Positions 25,940 through 34,462 of a DNA stretch of 64,000 nt are shown here, one piece after another (position 1 is the stretch's first letter; each line of letters begins with the position of its first letter). Both the position numbers and the translations under genes were made by a program. The notes under the pieces are model-generated. The model saw only the letters and a list, made by a program, of their open reading frames with translations. It was not told where the DNA came from and ran no database searches. This DNA comes from Bin80 sp965116685 (lineage in GTDB: Bacteria; Bacteroidota; Rhodothermia; Rhodothermales; Bin80): positions 2,294,001 to 2,358,000 of the forward strand of contig OZ220707.1 of assembly GCA_965116685.1 (NCBI GenBank). Direction: 5' to 3'.

Positions 25940-28900
25940 TTAGTGGGCTACATGGTGGGGTAGGATCTCTTTCACCAGCTTATTAATCTCCTTAAATGTA
26001 TCATCCTCAGCAAGCCGTTTACGGATGCACTTGGATGCTGCCCTTTGGCCAGTTGGGAGATCCATCTCCTTGACGGTTTTCTCTGCTGTTTCCCCCATGG
26101 TTGAAAGTTCCTGGTGAGTACTGTTCTCCTCGTCCCACGCGGGAATAGGCACATTTTTCCACGGAGACTTGTGAAAATGTCGGCCACTGGTACGAGCGTC
26201 CCGAAAGGCCTTTTCAAGGCAGGGTGCATTCAGTACAGCCATCAGATAACGTGCCTCCGTGAGGTCATTCATCTTCCGCCAGTACACACCTGAGTCCATC
26301 ACAGCTGTACCCGCTTGGATGCACGAAGCACGCATTATATCCCCACTCGCAGGATAGACTACCAGCCAGCCGGTCTGGGACTGTAGTGGCAACTGCCGTG
26401 ACAGTTTATTACTGTAATTTATCTGTGCCAGAAGATACTTGGGGGTATTTCCACCCAGCCCTCTATGTTCCTGGTAAAGATTATCAAGCTCTCTCCAAAA
26501 GTCGTTCTCCCTTGCTTTTTCTTGGGAGTTGAGTAAGTGCCCTCCCACACCACAAGGTACGATAACCGTCCGCAATTCCGTTGTTAAGAATGGGAGTAAT
26601 TGCCCGGAGTTCAGCAGTGACAACAGCCAATTCACAGGAACCTCGCCTGATTTGGTGGACACTTTTCCCCATTTGCCTTTGTCGGATTTTGCGGTCTTCA
26701 CGTACCTTGTGCCTGGCTTGCTCCCTGGGTTGCTCATCTCCACTGTGGTCAACACCTTTGGTGTGATTGTAGCCCCTTGTCGCCACCCTTTCGGTTCATA
26801 GTCGGACGGAGCTTCGGTGAAGCGATCTGACTCTTTCCAATCAAGCAACGATTGCGCCTCCTCCCACGACATGGATGCTTCGGGCGTTGAGCCTGCACAC
26901 TCCGCTTTTAGTTCTGCACTTTTGCCCAGAGATGACCTGCGAATCTCAAAGATCACACAACTGCGTTTCGCATCCCCTTCACCAAAGACCTTCGCTGAGG
27001 AAAAATCAAGAATCTGAGAAATGTATTCCTCATGCATCTTTCGAAAATTTTTCCAGTTCCCAGCCCGTATGGCTGACGCCTTCGTAACCCATGCCGCAGG
27101 ATCTGTTTCTGGCTGATTGAGGTAAGAACTGCGGGCGTGGCAAATGAATAGTTGTGCAATGTCAAAATGCGGTGCCTGCTTTCCTCCAACCCAAAGATTG
27201 TCACCTAATCGGTCCCCTTTGCCCGCGGCGCTTTCAAGCTCCCTTTTTCTATCTTGAACTTGGATATTTTTCAATATTACCCATGGCGGGTTAGCTACGA
27301 TTCGGTTAACCTTGCGCCTAGCCAGCCGGTCGGGTCCGAGAATATTCTGAATGTACCATGTCCAGACCGAATTGCCTTCTTCTTTTATGATTTTCGTGAG
27401 GGATTTGTGAAGTGCAACGATCTTGGCCTCCACATCCTTCATAGCCATTCCTATATCGGCGGGTACTGGATCGTCCTTCACGGCGGCTTCCACGATTCGT
27501 GGGAGCATACCTGGGAACCCCTGGTGGTCGGAAAACTCTCTTGGGATACATATCTCATGTCCCCTTGGTGAACGTATCAGGATTTCTCCGTTCTCGGGAG
27601 CGAACAAGCTGTTCTCGTCAGTCTGACGCAGCATCAGGGCGTCTCCTTGATATATTGCTATGCCTGCCAAACCCAAAGAAGGCAAAGTGGGTAGTGCACG
27701 CAACAGGGTAGCGCGGGCGAATTCTACTGCCACAGGATGAATGTCGATGCCATGCACGAGCCGACAGACGACATCGGATCGCTGAACGGGCGGAAGCCTC
27801 TCTGCAGTCTTGCTTGCTAGAATCCGCTTTACACAATGGTATAGAAACGTGCCGGATCCGCAGGTCGGATCCAACACCCCAATGCCATCCGGCATGGGTT
27901 GTCCGTGCGATACGGCAAGGGCTGTACTGACGGCTTGGTCACACCATTCGTCGTCAAGCACTTCTTCAACCATCATTTCTGCCAACCAATCAGGCGTATA
28001 AACCTCCCCAAAATCTTTACGATCACTTTGCTCTACCAAGCCCTCGTATAGAGGGCGTAGAACGTCGCCCGATGTACGCCGCCACTCATAGGCATGGACG
28101 CGGTCAAGCAGTTGCTCTGCCCATCTACGACCAGGTTCCACCTCAATTATCCATGCCAAGTATCCGTCACGCAACAGTCCATTGGGATTGGGCTGATCGT
28201 CGGGCCTGCTCACCGTATGCACTACGCCCTTAGCAAGGGTAACAAGAAAACAGTGGGTGATGAATAAGCTATCTTGGGCATACGAGTTTTCCGGTGCCAT
28301 TCCCGAGCCCCGAAGGATATCCAGCCACAGTTGCTTTTTCGTCTCGGTGGTTTTGCGGACGCGAGGGTCCGTGATATCTCCGTAGATTGCCCGTAATTTT
28401 TCCAAAGCACCTGCAAAGAGTGGAACAGGGTCGGATGGAATCCATGGCTTCCCTACGAGCTCCGCTTTGACAATGGGTGTGATGTGTCGAAGCAGGTCAT
28501 CTTCGTTCTGAGGCCTGAACTTGCTGAGTACACACTTCGGTTCAGTTCGGTGAGTATGGGGGAACCGCCATGCATGCCAGATACTACCATCGGTAATAAT
28601 CGCTGTCCATGGAAGGTCATGCTGCTCAGACGCGAATAATCTTCCAAGCTCATCATTCTTTTCTGCAGTTAGGTAACGTGTGACCTGCTCAAAAGGTGTT
28701 TCATCATTTTCGCGCCCCTGCCCTAAGTTCGGGTCGTCTGCCAAACCAACACCCTTTGTTTCGATGAATACTCTACGTCTTGGTAGATATATATCGGCTG
28801 GTCCAGCTGGTGTCCTATAAGAAAGAAGGTTATCAATCCCCAGTCCATCAAGCATCCGAGCGAGGTCTTGTCGAATTTGATCTTCGTGTCGGACCCGCCC

Positions 28901-28957
28901 TTCTAACAGTCTGTTTACGGCATCCGCTCTACCCGGATTCTTTAAAGCTAAATTCAT
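25940..28957 (-). CDS. Stand-alone type IIG-like restriction endonuclease/N6-adenine methyltransferase
   Basis: 1005 aa. The N-terminus carries a PD-(D/E)xK-type nuclease signature, ADIYLPRRRVFIETKG (Asp55, Glu66, Lys68). A helical linker follows, then the methylase core: YTPDWLAEMMV around 320, motif I GVLDPTCGSGTFLYH with Asp363, and the adenine catalytic motif NPPW with Asn556. The C-terminal third (600-1005) resembles a target-recognition domain. Nuclease, methylase and specificity in one chain is the type IIG layout, so a complete restriction-modification system may be encoded by this gene alone. It is convergent with lepB. No separate hsdR/hsdS, and no phage genes adjacent. Confidence 0.87.
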   Translation of the reverse strand: MNLALKNPGRADAVNRLLEGRVRHEDQIRQDLARMLDGLGIDNLLSYRTPAGPADIYLPRRRVFIETKGVGLADDPNLGQGRENDETPFEQVTRYLTAEKNDELGRLFASEQHDLPWTAIITDGSIWHAWRFPHTHRTEPKCVLSKFRPQNEDDLLRHITPIVKAELVGKPWIPSDPVPLFAGALEKLRAIYGDITDPRVRKTTETKKQLWLDILRGSGMAPENSYAQDSLFITHCFLVTLAKGVVHTVSRPDDQPNPNGLLRDGYLAWIIEVEPGRRWAEQLLDRVHAYEWRRTSGDVLRPLYEGLVEQSDRKDFGEVYTPDWLAEMMVEEVLDDEWCDQAVSTALAVSHGQPMPDGIGVLDPTCGSGTFLYHCVKRILASKTAERLPPVQRSDVVCRLVHGIDIHPVAVEFARATLLRALPTLPSLGLAGIAIYQGDALMLRQTDENSLFAPENGEILIRSPRGHEICIPREFSDHQGFPGMLPRIVEAAVKDDPVPADIGMAMKDVEAKIVALHKSLTKIIKEEGNSVWTWYIQNILGPDRLARRKVNRIVANPPWVILKNIQVQDRKRELESAAGKGDRLGDNLWVGGKQAPHFDIAQLFICHARSSYLNQPETDPAAWVTKASAIRAGNWKNFRKMHEEYISQILDFSSAKVFGEGDAKRSCVIFEIRRSSLGKSAELKAECAGSTPEASMSWEEAQSLLDWKESDRFTEAPSDYEPKGWRQGATITPKVLTTVEMSNPGSKPGTRYVKTAKSDKGKWGKVSTKSGEVPVNWLLSLLNSGQLLPFLTTELRTVIVPCGVGGHLLNSQEKARENDFWRELDNLYQEHRGLGGNTPKYLLAQINYSNKLSRQLPLQSQTGWLVVYPASGDIMRASCIQAGTAVMDSGVYWRKMNDLTEARYLMAVLNAPCLEKAFRDARTSGRHFHKSPWKNVPIPAWDEENSTHQELSTMGETAEKTVKEMDLPTGQRAASKCIRKRLAEDDTFKEINKLVKEILPHHVAH

Positions 28958-29269
28958 GGGATGCGTGGTTGAAATTATTTTGGTTTGAAGATTTCCCTCT
29001 CACGGTCTCGTCACATTTGTGAATGATCAGGCCGTGAATTCTACATAGAGCATCCACTTACTCACCATGCTCGTAACACTAGCATTCATTGGACAAAGTT
29101 TGTGATTGGCAGCAACCGCATCACCGCGAGAATGGTGCTTGTTGATGTGGCCTTGTGCGTGCTGTTGTACTGGGAGCTAAATGTTATTGATTGTTACGAG
29201 TGTGTCCCCAAATTATACGAAACCCACCCGTACGAATCATAGTTTGGTAAATAGCTCCTGTACTTGGGG
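28958..29269. other. Intergenic region without recognisable gene
   Basis: About 310 bases between the restriction-methylation gene start and the L,D-transpeptidase stop. No frame with convincing codon use, and no hairpin with a T-run. Confidence 0.4.
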
Positions 29270-30214
29270 TTACGATTTACGAATTTTGTCAAACATGACC
29301 TGTTGCGGGGTTCCAGGTGGCACGTCGTACGGGTGTGCAGGCAGTTGGACGCGTTTCAGGATTGGGTAACGGCGGCCGAAGTCAAATAATTGCGGCTTAC
29401 CATCCGGCTCTTGTCCAATGACTAGTACCGTGGTTCCCTGTTTCAGAATTTTTGCTCCTGTGGATGCGATCCCATCCGATTTGCTTGTCGTTTGCCACGT
29501 ATCTCCCCAGTGATAGACCCATCTGGCATCGGCATCAACCAGGCGGACACACCCGTGGCTTAGAGGGCCGCCCGTGGGCATTTCATATTGATGGACATGC
29601 ATGCCCTTGGACTGATGGAAATTCATCACCCAATACATCTCCCAGGGTTCGTCTTCGGGGCTTTCCGAGGATACACGATACTCTTCGCTCCAATTGAAAT
29701 TATAGCGACCGTAGGGAGTTGGGGTTTCATTGGGATCGCCGGTATTCATGATTCCCCAACGCATCAATTGCCCATATTCATACGCAGCAAAAGCCTGGAT
29801 TGTCTTGTCCATGATAAAGAGTTTATCGAACTCTCTTCCTCCGGGGTAATAGCGTGGGAATGGGGAATAAGCCCGGAAGTCCAATTCAAACTCTGTAGGG
29901 TAGATGATGGTGTCCCCGACGGTGTAGGTCTGCATCAACCGACGATTAATCATTTCGACCACCATGGACCGGTGGCTTCCCAACCGGGTATCCCCATCGC
30001 CGATGATCCGGTAGAATGCGTTTCGAGCGAGCGCGCTGTTTCCACGATCATTTTCCATGATATGGTACTTATAAAAAACCTCTGGAACATGATCAAGGCT
30101 TTCAAAGCGCAGGTCAAGCAGGTCTGCAACCGCATCCTGATCAATGTAGCCCCCGCCCTGGGCATATGCCCAAGGCGCCAAAAACGAGATCCAAAGTAAG
30201 CAAAGCAAGCGCAT
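29270..30214 (-). CDS. L,D-transpeptidase (YkuD domain)
   Basis: 314 aa. The signal peptide is MRLLCLLWISFLAPWAYAQ. The YkuD catalytic signature MPTGGPLSHGCVRLVDADA has Cys222 and His220 and lies at about 213-231, preceded by HVHQYEMP. Such enzymes form 3-3 peptidoglycan cross-links or attach proteins or LPS-linked groups to the sacculus in the periplasm. No LysM or PG-binding domain is visible. The gene is 20 bp downstream of the K+ channel gene, so it is probably co-transcribed with it. Confidence 0.9.
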   Translation of the reverse strand: MRLLCLLWISFLAPWAYAQGGGYIDQDAVADLLDLRFESLDHVPEVFYKYHIMENDRGNSALARNAFYRIIGDGDTRLGSHRSMVVEMINRRLMQTYTVGDTIIYPTEFELDFRAYSPFPRYYPGGREFDKLFIMDKTIQAFAAYEYGQLMRWGIMNTGDPNETPTPYGRYNFNWSEEYRVSSESPEDEPWEMYWVMNFHQSKGMHVHQYEMPTGGPLSHGCVRLVDADARWVYHWGDTWQTTSKSDGIASTGAKILKQGTTVLVIGQEPDGKPQLFDFGRRYPILKRVQLPAHPYDVPPGTPQQVMFDKIRKS

Positions 30215-30234
30215 ATGAATGGTTAGAATAAGCG

Positions 30235-31299
30235 TTATTTCTTCTTACGTGAAAGTTGGTCCTGGGGTTTACAACCTTCGTTTGCAAGCCGTTCGATCAT
30301 CCCGATGCTTCCCAGCACAATCAGGACATCGTCTTGTTCAATCAGGTCATCGGGCTTTGGGTAGAAGTGCATTTTCTGGTCAGACTTTTTGATCATTGCA
30401 ATCACAAACGTTTCCCATGATTGTCGAAAATCCACCTGTCGGAGTGTCTTGCCAGCAAGCTTTGATCCTGCCTTTACAACCACCTGTTCCATGCCCAATC
30501 CGAGATCATCTGCCTGTAGAACCTGAGACATAAACTGATCAACATGTGGGCGTAGAATCACTTGGGCCATTCGCTCTGCTCCAACTTGTACCGGCGAGAT
30601 GACCTGTGAAGCGCCGGCCTGCAGGATTCGTCGTCGATTCACGGCATCAGACGCCCGTGCCAGAATAAACAACTCTGGATTCTTTTCACGTGCAACGAGC
30701 GTCACATATACATTTTGGGCATCATCAGGAAGAAGTGTGATGAGGCCTTTTGCATGTTCGATGCCTGCCGCCAGTAATGCGTCATCATCCGCTGCATCGC
30801 CAGGGACGGCGTAGATTCCGTTTACATTCAAGTACTTCGTAATACTCTCGTCTCTTTCCAGTACGACAAGAGATTTCTTTGCCCGCAAAAGAGCATTGGT
30901 GACCTCCCGTCCAACACGTCCATACCCACAGATGATATAATGGTCTTTCATGTGTCTGATTATGTACATTCGGCGCCGATTCCGAATGAGGGTTCCAGCG
31001 ATGAGCAGTCTTGCCCATCTGTATGTTACAACACCAACGGAACCGATCCCGACGAGTCCAAAAAAAATGGTAAAGACTCGCCCCGTGTTTGACAGCTCGT
31101 GAACCTCGGTGTACCCAATGGTGGTCAACGTAATGAACGCCATGTAGAGCCCATCCATGAGGCTCCAGTGCTCCAGGAACGAATATCCCAGCGTGCCAAC
31201 GATCATCCAGAAAATCAGGAACAGAATACTGTATACAATTTCGGCTCGCTTTGGCGTCCGTTCGCGTAAATTCCCTGGGCGATCGAGTACGTAGGTCAT
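30235..31299 (-). CDS. Two-TM potassium channel with RCK (TrkA-N/TrkA-C) domain
   Basis: 354 aa. Transmembrane helix 1 is at about 21-40, the pore loop ends with the filter TTIGYTE (60-65), and helix 2 is at about 73-95. The cytosolic RCK N-domain begins YIICGYGRVGREV (about 116), with VLERDE and GDAADDDAL for nucleotide binding. A TrkA-C domain spans about 260-340. The fold matches MthK/YugO-type ligand-gated K+ channels. The filter has Thr-Glu in place of the usual Gly-Asp after GY, so selectivity or gating may differ. It lies 12 bp downstream of the 170-aa protein, in an operon starting at xseB. Confidence 0.9.
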   Translation of the reverse strand: MTYVLDRPGNLRERTPKRAEIVYSILFLIFWMIVGTLGYSFLEHWSLMDGLYMAFITLTTIGYTEVHELSNTGRVFTIFFGLVGIGSVGVVTYRWARLLIAGTLIRNRRRMYIIRHMKDHYIICGYGRVGREVTNALLRAKKSLVVLERDESITKYLNVNGIYAVPGDAADDDALLAAGIEHAKGLITLLPDDAQNVYVTLVAREKNPELFILARASDAVNRRRILQAGASQVISPVQVGAERMAQVILRPHVDQFMSQVLQADDLGLGMEQVVVKAGSKLAGKTLRQVDFRQSWETFVIAMIKKSDQKMHFYPKPDDLIEQDDVLIVLGSIGMIERLANEGCKPQDQLSRKKK

Positions 31300-31310
31300 A
31301 AAGCCGGGAG

Positions 31311-31823
31311 TTATGCAGTGGTGGAAATCCGAAAAATTCGTGCATAGACGGAATTGCAGAGGGGAAGTTCAAACTCTCCCGCACGCAGGGCATTCAAGGT
31401 ATAAATTCCAGGGTTAAAGACGCTCGTTTCTGGAGGGATCAGGTCTTGGGCCATCATTTTTCGGAACTGACTTCGGGAGGCAAAATCAATTCCTCCGTGC
31501 TCCGCTCTGTAGTAGATGAACATGGAGGAGAGTACGCGACAATGATGATTTCCAGAGATTTCTTTCACGGCATTCATCAGGGAATCAATTCCACACCCAC
31601 TAATCGTGCCACCGGTAATTTCGCCGGCAATCAGCAAAAACCGATTTGAATGCAGTACTGCTGAACTTTGGATGGCACGGCTGTGCGAGGTCCATCCTTC
31701 GAGAAAAAGTTGGACTTGAGCCAAGAGATTCTGCAGATCTGTGTGCGTTCCCTCAAGGGGAATGACCCAGAGTCGGGCCTGATTTGAGCGGTCAGGCAGG
31801 ATTGTTTCACGAGGTGAGTGCAT
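31311..31823 (-). CDS. Conserved Bacteroidota-type protein of unknown function
   Basis: 170 aa, no signal or membrane segment. The pattern RLWVIPLEGTHTDLQ, WTSHSRAIQSSAVLHSNRFLLIA and SGCGIDSLMNAVKEI matches a small family found across Bacteroidota. It is often loosely labelled as an ABC-transporter ATPase, although no Walker motif is present here. Its ATG overlaps the xseB stop by one base (TGATG-type coupling), and it is followed closely by the K+ channel. Function unknown; the conserved SGCxID motif may be catalytic or structural. Confidence 0.75.
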   Translation of the reverse strand: MHSPRETILPDRSNQARLWVIPLEGTHTDLQNLLAQVQLFLEGWTSHSRAIQSSAVLHSNRFLLIAGEITGGTISGCGIDSLMNAVKEISGNHHCRVLSSMFIYYRAEHGGIDFASRSQFRKMMAQDLIPPETSVFNPGIYTLNALRAGEFELPLCNSVYARIFRISTTA

Positions 31824-32092
31824 CAGTCAAAAGGGAGAGATCGGCCAGTAAGTGGGGTAGGGCTCTTCGGATCAGACTCCAGTTCCTCCAGTACGTTGCG
31901 CAGCTTCGTCACACGCTGCTCAGCTGCATCAAGCCGTTCCAGGCATTTCTTGGCAAGCCCGATCCCTTCCTCGTACTGTTTCAGGGAAGATTCCAGCGTA
32001 CCGGAATCCTCCGATAATGTGTTCGCAATAGACTCAAGACGCTTCATAAGCGTATCAAGGGAATCGTTGGTTTCAGGGAGTTCGTTCTTCAT
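31823..32092 (-). CDS. xseB: Exodeoxyribonuclease VII small subunit
   Basis: 89 aa. The family core is LDTLMKRLESIANTLSEDSGTLESSLKQYEEGIGLAKKCLERLDAAEQRV, two amphipathic helices that bind XseA. The enzyme degrades single-stranded DNA. It starts the minus-strand run with the 170-aa protein and the K+ channel. The large subunit, xseA, lies 5.9 kb away on the same strand, with an SDR gene, an insertion sequence and an unknown gene between. Confidence 0.92.
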   Translation of the reverse strand: MKNELPETNDSLDTLMKRLESIANTLSEDSGTLESSLKQYEEGIGLAKKCLERLDAAEQRVTKLRNVLEELESDPKSPTPLTGRSLPFD

Positions 32093-32167
32093 GGAGATCG
32101 GTGAAAGGCGACAGGGGCTGGTGCAGTTAGGTTCACAAGTTTGTTATACACTCAAATTAATATAAGG

Positions 32168-32947
32168 ATGGATTTAGGACTTAAAGGAAAGGTTGCCGTG
32201 GTCACGGGAGCAAGTCGCGGTTTAGGGAAAGCGATTGCGACGCAACTTGCAGCAGAGGGATGTCGGCTGGTAATCTGTGCGCGTGGAAGGGAGTCATTGT
32301 TCTCAGCGCAGGAAGAGATCACCCGGTTATATGATGTGCCGGTTCTGGCAAAGTCGATGGATTTAACGGTTCCGGGGCAGCCGCAAGAGTTGATTGAGGC
32401 GGCAGTCAGCGAGTATGGGACCGTTCAACTGCTCATCAATAATGCTGGAGGGAATCGCCGTGGGAAATTCGCCGATTTGTCGGATCAGGATTGGGAGGAT
32501 ATATTGACATTGAATTTGAAGATGCATTTGCGTGCCAGTCGGGTGGCAATCCCACATATGCGTAACAGTGGTGGGGGAGCAATTCTGTTTGTGGGATCCA
32601 TTTTTGGTCGCGAAGCAGGTGGCCCCGGACTCTCCATCTATAACACGACGAAGTCAGCGCTGATGAGTGCTGCAAAAATTATGGCACTTGAGTTGGCTTC
32701 AGACGGGATCCGGGTGAATACATTGGCCCCTGGTTCTATACGATTTCCAGGGGGATCCTGGGATAAGCGGGTCAAGAGTGATCCAGAAGGCATGAAAGTC
32801 TTTATTGCAGAGAATCTTCCCATTGGCCGATTTGGAACGGCCGAAGAGATTGCTGATGTTGCTGCGTTTTTGCTCTCCGACAGGGCAAGCCTGATTACCG
32901 GCGCCTGCCTGAATGTTGACGGGGGGCAGTCACGGTCTTTGATCTGA
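32168..32947 (+). CDS. FabG-like SDR oxidoreductase
   Basis: 259 aa from ATG 32168, preceded by AAGG; an upstream start would add an unlikely leader. Seen: TGASRGLGKAIA, NNAGGN, catalytic Ser in VGSIFG, YNTTK (Tyr and Lys intact) and the closing NVDGGQS. Typical of 3-oxoacyl-ACP reductase-like SDRs; the exact substrate is unknown. It is divergent from xseB. Its stop codon is immediately followed by the target duplication of the ISNCY-like element, so the insertion spared the gene. Confidence 0.85.
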   Translation: MDLGLKGKVAVVTGASRGLGKAIATQLAAEGCRLVICARGRESLFSAQEEITRLYDVPVLAKSMDLTVPGQPQELIEAAVSEYGTVQLLINNAGGNRRGKFADLSDQDWEDILTLNLKMHLRASRVAIPHMRNSGGGAILFVGSIFGREAGGPGLSIYNTTKSALMSAAKIMALELASDGIRVNTLAPGSIRFPGGSWDKRVKSDPEGMKVFIAENLPIGRFGTAEEIADVAAFLLSDRASLITGACLNVDGGQSRSLI

Positions 32948-32953
32948 TATCTA
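32948..32953. repeat. Left target-site duplication of the ISNCY-like element (TATCTA)
   Basis: TATCTA occurs directly before the left terminal inverted repeat and again directly after the right one at 36858-36863, as expected for a 6-bp duplication. Confidence 0.8.
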
Positions 32954-33177
32954 GTGTCCGTCCAGAAAGTACCCTCGCGCGGTATCTGTTCCGAGACCTT
33001 GGGAAATTTTCCTCATTTTCAGTTGAAACTTTTTTATTTTTTGGTGGGAGTAGTCGTAGATGAGACGATTGGGGAGCACTGGATGAGGCGTCGGCGTGCT
33101 ATTTCGTGTCTCCTGGACATACTGCCCCAATCCGCCCAGATGAGCACTTGATTTTCTTTCCTGAATGAGTGGGTTGG

Positions 33178-34455
33178 CTACGCCGCGAGACGCAATCGCC
33201 TGCGTTGCTTGGCCAGACGTTTGAGACGCTTTCGTTCCTGTTCTCGAATCAGCGTTCCCAACCGGATAATATTCGCAGCCAATACCGAGGTTGCCACCAC
33301 ACGTTCAAAGCTCTGCGCGCTGGTCTCACGCACCAGATCCAAGCCCCGTTTGTTGAGATGGTTCAGGCAGGATTCGATCCCCGAATGTCCCTTCCGAGCG
33401 GCTTGGTAGGCCGGATCATTTTGGCGTTCTCGTTCCTCTTTCGTCCGCTTTCCTTTCTTTGGCATGGCCGCGACCGCCAGCTTTTCGTCCAACTGCTCAC
33501 GTACCGCTGGACTGTAAAACGCCCGGTCATACGAGCAACTCATGACGATCCCGGGATACTGGGCCTCAATGGCCTCCACCAGGGGAACCGCAATATCCTT
33601 GTCCGTCCCCTCCCAAACAATCCCATAGCCTAAAATAAATTGATTCGAATCCTCCACGACCGCAACCGGGACCCCCAACTCGCACAGGATGCCCATCTTC
33701 CCCTTAACGATCCATCGCGTGAAGGGCTTGAAGATGGAATAGATTTTCTCATGGGTCGGAATCTGCTGCCCTTTAAGGATGCGGCGCCGAATCTGGTCGG
33801 AAAATCGTTCAAGGTACTCTAAATACAGATTCATTTCCTGTTTTGCTTCAAATAGTTCCTGCAAAGTGGACGAATCTTCTTTGGGACAGGCCAAAATCTT
33901 CTTCTCTATCGCATCCAGGAGTATTAGCGCTTTTTTCGACACCTGACGACATTTGCTCCGATAGCGGCGAACCTGCTTCATTTTGTAGTCCCCCTTCTTC
34001 CCTTTTCGAGCGCCCTGATACTTCTCGTAGACCTTCTCGCGAAGATCGGCGTGTTGCCGCCAACCCTCCAGCCCGAATCGTTTGGCGACCTTCGCACAGA
34101 TACGAATCAGACAACGGGTCGAATCCCAGAGCAAGAGGAGATCGGTTGGAAAACGGATATTGGTCTTCACCGGTTTTGAGTCGCACCGACACTTGAGCGT
34201 CTCGCCCCGTTTCGTGCCCACCATCCGGTGTCCAAATTCAACCACCAATTGATTGACCTTCATCAGCAATTCGGGGGGCAACTCCGATAGGTTCGCATGG
34301 AGAGTGGAACGGGTATAACGCGTCGTATCGCCCGCGCCATGTCTCAGCACCTGTCGCACCACATCCGCATGATTTGCCAAAAAGGCTAACATGTCGTAGC
34401 TACAGTTCATCGCTTGCTTTAAGCCGGCCAAAACGATCATGCACCACATACTCAT
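33178..34455 (-). CDS. ISNCY-type transposase, 3' exon
   Basis: This is the catalytic part of a DDE transposase. Family features are MSMWCMIVLAGLKQAMNCSYD at the start (GRPGM-type motif region), CDSKPVKTNIRFPTDLLLLWDS with the first catalytic Asp, GWRQHADL, KPFTRWIVKGK, and SCSYDRAFYSP followed by RKGHSGIESCLNHL with the last acidic residue. The N-terminal 66 codons lie 1.9 kb upstream at 36382-36579, beyond the group II intron. The apparent ATG here is therefore internal, and independent translation would miss the N-terminal domain. Joining both parts gives about 493 aa, the full family length. Whether it is active depends on intron splicing. Confidence 0.75.
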   Translation of the reverse strand: MSMWCMIVLAGLKQAMNCSYDMLAFLANHADVVRQVLRHGAGDTTRYTRSTLHANLSELPPELLMKVNQLVVEFGHRMVGTKRGETLKCRCDSKPVKTNIRFPTDLLLLWDSTRCLIRICAKVAKRFGLEGWRQHADLREKVYEKYQGARKGKKGDYKMKQVRRYRSKCRQVSKKALILLDAIEKKILACPKEDSSTLQELFEAKQEMNLYLEYLERFSDQIRRRILKGQQIPTHEKIYSIFKPFTRWIVKGKMGILCELGVPVAVVEDSNQFILGYGIVWEGTDKDIAVPLVEAIEAQYPGIVMSCSYDRAFYSPAVREQLDEKLAVAAMPKKGKRTKEERERQNDPAYQAARKGHSGIESCLNHLNKRGLDLVRETSAQSFERVVATSVLAANIIRLGTLIREQERKRLKRLAKQRRRLRLAA

Positions 34456-34462
34456 CCCACGA

